A DNA stretch of 64,000 nucleotides, from positions 3,534,001-3,598,000 of the forward strand of contig NZ_CP146091.1 in the NCBI RefSeq assembly GCF_037023145.1, given 5' to 3'. This DNA comes from Ralstonia sp. RRA. Lineage in GTDB: Bacteria; Pseudomonadota; Gammaproteobacteria; Burkholderiales; Burkholderiaceae. A model generated the notes under the pieces. It saw nothing but the letters and a program-made list of their open reading frames with translations, searched no databases and was not told where the DNA came from. This document shows, piece by piece, positions 60,980-64,000 of the stretch (the stretch's first letter is position 1; each line of letters starts with the position of its first letter). The position numbers and the translations under genes are program-made.

Positions 60980-62332
60980 CTATCCAGCCAACGGTAGCCG
61001 CACAGTCACTCGCAGCCCACCCGTAGGGGTGTTTGCATCCTCCAGCACCACCTCTCCACCCAACCGCTGCACCACCGTGCTCACGATCGATAGCCCAAGC
61101 CCCGAGCCGGTCGCCTCATTGCCCAGCACACGGTAGAACGGATCAAACACGCGCACACGTTCATCGGCGGGGATACCGGGGCCGCTGTCCTGCACGGCAA
61201 TCGACGCCACGCGCGCTTCGGTGGCGATCGACAGGTCGATGCTGCCGCCCTCCGGCGTGTAGCGGATGGCGTTGTCCACCAGGTTGCGCACCACGACAAA
61301 GAGGTCGAGCTCGTTGGCATGCACGTGGGCATCGGCTTGGGTGGTCACGCCCAGGTCCAATCGCTTGGCTTCGGCCAGCGGCATCAGGTCTTCGAGCACG
61401 CTGCGGAAGATGCGCTGGACGGAGACGGTGCTCTCCGGCACGCCGGTGGCCTCCTGTGCGCGGGCGAGCGTGAGCAACTGTTCGAGCAGCCCGCGGCTGC
61501 GCTCGATGCCTTGGCGCAGCGTGGCCAGTCGCTCCTGGGCATCGGCCGACATCGGTGCCTGCCCCAGCCGTTCGGCCTGCAGCGACAACGCCGTGAGCGG
61601 CGTGCGCAACTCGTGCGCGGCATCGGCCACGAAGCGATGCTGCGCTTCCATCGATTGCCCCACGCGTGCCAGAAGCCGGTTGATGGCCACCACGAACGGG
61701 CGTACCTCGTCGGGTACAGCTTCGGGCGCAATGGCGTGCAGTTGGCGCTCGTCGCGCTGGTCCACCTCGTGCGCGAGGCGCTTGATGGGCGCGAACATCT
61801 TGCGCAGCACGTCGGCCACCGCCAGCAGCAGGATCGGCGCCAGGATCAGGAACGGCATCAGCGTGCGGATGGCGCTGTCGCGTGCGGTTTCGTCGCGCAC
61901 GGCGGTTTCCTGCGCCACGGCAATGCGCTGGCCGTTGTCGAGGGTGCGTACCCATACGCGGTATTCGCGCTTGCCGGCGTGCGCGGTCTGCATGCCGTCC
62001 ACCAGGTCAGGTGGAAATGCCAGACGCGGCGCAGGTGTGCCGGCCGCAACGGTGCCATCCGGGCCGGGCAGCATCTGCACGATCACGCGGGCTTCCTGAT
62101 CGGAAACGGGTGGCGCGCTTTTGGGACTCGCGGGCGGCGCGGGCAGATGCTCGGGGTCGAACATCGCGCCCACTTGGCGCAGCACGTCGTCCTGCAGTTC
62201 ATGCGCCTCGCTAAAGGCGGAGACGAACGCAAAGCCGCCCGCGAGCACCGCCACGCCGATGATGATGATGGACAGCCACAGCGACAGCCGTCGCTGCAGT
62301 GATGCCCTCACCCACCCTTGGACACCATCCAT
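60980..62332 (-). CDS. Sensor histidine kinase, QseC/PmrB-like
   Basis: This 450-aa kinase has a first helix (SLWLSIIIIGVAVLAGGFAFV), a periplasmic region of about 110 residues, a second helix (IRTLMPFLILAPILLLAVADVL), a HAMP-like linker, the H-box DAAHELRTPLTALSLQ and ATPase boxes NLVDNAIRYT, DSGPGIP and GSGLGLSI. ATG 62332 overlaps the end of the regulator gene by 25 bases. The pair belongs to the operon with two COG4705-type proteins upstream. Confidence 0.92.
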   Translation of the reverse strand: MDGVQGWVRASLQRRLSLWLSIIIIGVAVLAGGFAFVSAFSEAHELQDDVLRQVGAMFDPEHLPAPPASPKSAPPVSDQEARVIVQMLPGPDGTVAAGTPAPRLAFPPDLVDGMQTAHAGKREYRVWVRTLDNGQRIAVAQETAVRDETARDSAIRTLMPFLILAPILLLAVADVLRKMFAPIKRLAHEVDQRDERQLHAIAPEAVPDEVRPFVVAINRLLARVGQSMEAQHRFVADAAHELRTPLTALSLQAERLGQAPMSADAQERLATLRQGIERSRGLLEQLLTLARAQEATGVPESTVSVQRIFRSVLEDLMPLAEAKRLDLGVTTQADAHVHANELDLFVVVRNLVDNAIRYTPEGGSIDLSIATEARVASIAVQDSGPGIPADERVRVFDPFYRVLGNEATGSGLGLSIVSTVVQRLGGEVVLEDANTPTGGLRVTVRLPLAG

Positions 62333-62973
62333 CCCACGCCCCTGATGTTCTTGATGGCCTCCGCACCGAGCTTCTTGCGCAGCGCGTGGATGAGGAATTC
62401 GACCGCGTTGCTCGCCACCTCGTGGCCCCATCCATAGATGCGCTCTTCCAGTTCCGAGCGCGAGAGGATGGCACCTGGGCGCAGCATGAGCGCCTGCAAC
62501 AACGCAAACTCGCGCGCCGACAGGCGCACCGCTTCGCCATCACCCATGCGCGCCTCGTGCGCGGCCGGGTCGAGCGTGAGCATGCCGTTGGTCAGCACCG
62601 GGCTGGCGGCTCCGCCCTTGCGGCGCAGCACCGCGCGCATGCGGGCCAGCAGCTCGACCATTTCGAAGGGCTTGAGGATGTAGTCATCCGCGCCGCCGTC
62701 CAGGCCGCGCACGCGCTCATTCACGGCATCGCGCGCGGTCAGGATCAGCACCGGCACCGGGTTGTCGCGGGCGCGCAGCGCGTTGAGCACGGCATGGCCG
62801 TCCTTGCCCGGCAGGCCGAGGTCGAGCAGCAGCACGTCGTAGTGTTGATGCGCGACCACGTCCAGCGCGGTCTGGCCGTTGCGCACCCAGTCCACCGCAT
62901 AGGCGGCGTCGCGCAGCGCGGCATCCACGGCCGCGCCGATCATCGGATCGTCTTCAACAAGGAGAACGCGCAT
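62308..62973 (-). CDS. OmpR-family response regulator, QseB/PmrA-like
   Basis: This 221-aa regulator has a receiver domain (VEDDPM, phospho-acceptor in LLLDLGLPGKDG, YILKPFE) and a winged helix (EFLIHALRKKLG). It starts 18 bases after the stop of the COG4705-type membrane gene and overlaps the kinase by 25 bases, so all three are probably one transcript. Confidence 0.92.
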   Translation of the reverse strand: MRVLLVEDDPMIGAAVDAALRDAAYAVDWVRNGQTALDVVAHQHYDVLLLDLGLPGKDGHAVLNALRARDNPVPVLILTARDAVNERVRGLDGGADDYILKPFEMVELLARMRAVLRRKGGAASPVLTNGMLTLDPAAHEARMGDGEAVRLSAREFALLQALMLRPGAILSRSELEERIYGWGHEVASNAVEFLIHALRKKLGAEAIKNIRGVGWMVSKGG

Positions 62974-62991
62974 TCGGTTTCTGGTGGTGGC

Positions 62992-63756
62992 TCAAGCGGA
63001 TTGCATGGCATCGCGCCGCGCCTGCCAGCTCGTATAGCCGATGGTGATGAGCAGGATCGCGAGTAGTACCAGTGATGCGCCCGCCGTGCCCAGGTTCATG
63101 CCGCCCGCGCTGATCGGCTTGGTCAGCAGGTCACCGCCCGTGGCGCCCAGCGGCCGTGTCAGCACGAAGGCCATCCAGAACAGCGCCACGCGCGAGATGC
63201 CGGTCAGATAATACGCCGCCACGATCAGTGCAATCACGCTGGCAATCAGCAGCGCCCCGCCCGCAAAACCCAGCCCCGACGAATCCGCCAGGAAATCCCC
63301 CAGCGCCGTACCCAACGTGTTGGACACGAGGATGGCACCCCAGTACAGCAGCTCCTGCTTGCCGCTGCGCACGTTCGCGATCGACAGCGATTTCTGGCTC
63401 AGCTTCCAGTAGACGAGCACCGCACACAGCAGGCTGGCGAGAATGGTCGAGCCGGTGGCGTAGCCCAGGCCTAGCGTGCGGTCCATGAAGTCCGACAGCG
63501 TGGTGCCGGCCGTGCTGGTCGAGAGGATCACCGCCCAGTACAGCAGCGGGTTGTACGTCTTGCTGCGCAACTGCGCGCCCAGCGTGATGAAGAAGATGCC
63601 GAGCAGCAGCATCGAACTGGCTGCGTAGCCAACCTTGAGCGTCATCGAGAGCAGGTCGCCGGCGGTTTCGCCCAGGGTGGTGGCGCAGATCTTCATGATC
63701 CAGAACGCCAGCGTGATCTCGGGCAGTTTGTTGGGGAGGGTGCGGGATGTGGTCAT
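62992..63756 (-). CDS. COG4705-type membrane protein
   Basis: This 254-aa protein has about eight helices with repeated TxGD-type motifs: KICATTLGETAGDLLS, TSTAGTTLSDF, SNTLGTALGDFLA and RPLGATGGDLLT, a pattern of the COG4705 proteins, apparently from internal duplication. The function is unknown; some relatives are metal- or heavy-metal-linked. It is upstream of the QseBC-like pair and downstream of a second copy. Confidence 0.8.
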   Translation of the reverse strand: MTTSRTLPNKLPEITLAFWIMKICATTLGETAGDLLSMTLKVGYAASSMLLLGIFFITLGAQLRSKTYNPLLYWAVILSTSTAGTTLSDFMDRTLGLGYATGSTILASLLCAVLVYWKLSQKSLSIANVRSGKQELLYWGAILVSNTLGTALGDFLADSSGLGFAGGALLIASVIALIVAAYYLTGISRVALFWMAFVLTRPLGATGGDLLTKPISAGGMNLGTAGASLVLLAILLITIGYTSWQARRDAMQSA

Positions 63757-63766
63757 GAGGGTGTCC

Positions 63767-64000
63767 CTATCCTTGTGAAACCGAAGAATCGTGTGTGGTG
63801 TCCGCCGTGTGCTCCAGCGCCGACAGGTAGGCCACGAGCCCCACGACCACCGCCAGGAAGAGCGCGTTGACGGCGCCGGTGCTCAGGCCCAGGCCGCCGT
63901 TGGCCTCGGGCTGGGCGAGCAGGTCGCGGCAGGCGGCGCCCAGCGGGCGCGTCAGCACGAATGCCCACCAGAACATGGGGGCAGCGCCCGCGCCAAAGCC
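63767..64000 (-). CDS. Second COG4705-type membrane protein (5' end outside window)
   Basis: The frame is open to the window edge. The visible C-terminal end contains MFWWAFVLTRPLGAACRDLL and a final helix, paralogous to the end of the next gene (FWMAFVLTRPLGATGGDLLT). The two genes are separated by 10 bases and probably arose by tandem duplication. Confidence 0.75.
   Translation of the reverse strand, partial: GFGAGAAPMFWWAFVLTRPLGAACRDLLAQPEANGGLGLSTGAVNALFLAVVVGLVAYLSALEHTADTTHDSSVSQG

Overview
The window is high-GC, gene-dense DNA that looks like a beta-proteobacterial chromosome or chromid, most likely Ralstonia or a close relative in the Burkholderiales. This rests on overall gene content: a Burkholderia-type porin, a TorF-type porin beside kdp, many LysR and MFS pairs, a family-typical DUF2804 gene, and recurrent palindromic intergenic repeats. 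No rRNA, tRNA, CRISPR array, prophage or intact insertion sequence was seen. The species assignment is inference.

Layout. 1-4.6 kb: the end of a nitrate/sulfonate-type ABC ATPase, then a DUF2946 protein / outer-membrane protein / TlpA-like thioredoxin run, and a secreted TIM-barrel-like protein. 4.7-10.6 kb: a small cytoplasmic protein, a GNAT acetyltransferase flanked on both sides by DnaA-box-like motifs, two exported hydrolases, a DUF2804 protein and a GIY-YIG protein. 10.7-14.5 kb: an MFS-hydrolase-cupin operon with a divergent LysR gene and a clear operator palindrome. 14.6-16.9 kb: a mosaic patch with a 5'-truncated HTH/nucleotidyltransferase gene, a 2Fe-2S ferredoxin, an NAD(P)-binding reductase and an IS5-type transposase remnant. 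16.9-21.8 kb: a diguanylate cyclase, a structured intergenic element before an 82-aa gene, several small orphan genes of lower GC, and a frameshifted histidyl-tRNA-synthetase-like gene behind an attenuator-like hairpin.

22-33 kb: a TorF-type porin, a 41-aa membrane protein and kdpF-A-B-C, then a 422-bp nested palindrome, then kdpD. No kdpE is adjacent. A MetQ-like protein follows, then a 0.9-kb gene-free stretch with three tandem hairpin-terminator units. The first has a near-perfect sigma-70 promoter and a loop complementary to the Shine-Dalgarno sequence, and it is the best candidate here for an undescribed small RNA.

33-50 kb: a REC-EAL protein and an orphan NarL-type regulator, an aquaporin, an MFS pump with a divergent XRE/MmyB-type repressor, thioesterase plus isochorismatase-like enzymes, a porin, a solute-binding protein divergent from a TctD/TctE-like two-component system, a PHP-domain lipoprotein, a MocR regulator, an AhpD-like protein, an SRPBCC protein and another MFS transporter. 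50-64 kb: a DUF2892 / ECF sigma pair, LysR divergent from argC, ureidoglycine aminohydrolase, tam divergent from LysR, a secreted YTQG-repeat protein, the nickel/cobalt efflux pair rcnA/rcnR with a textbook RcnR operator, an EamA exporter, a CPBP protease, and an operon of two COG4705-type membrane proteins with a QseBC-like two-component system.
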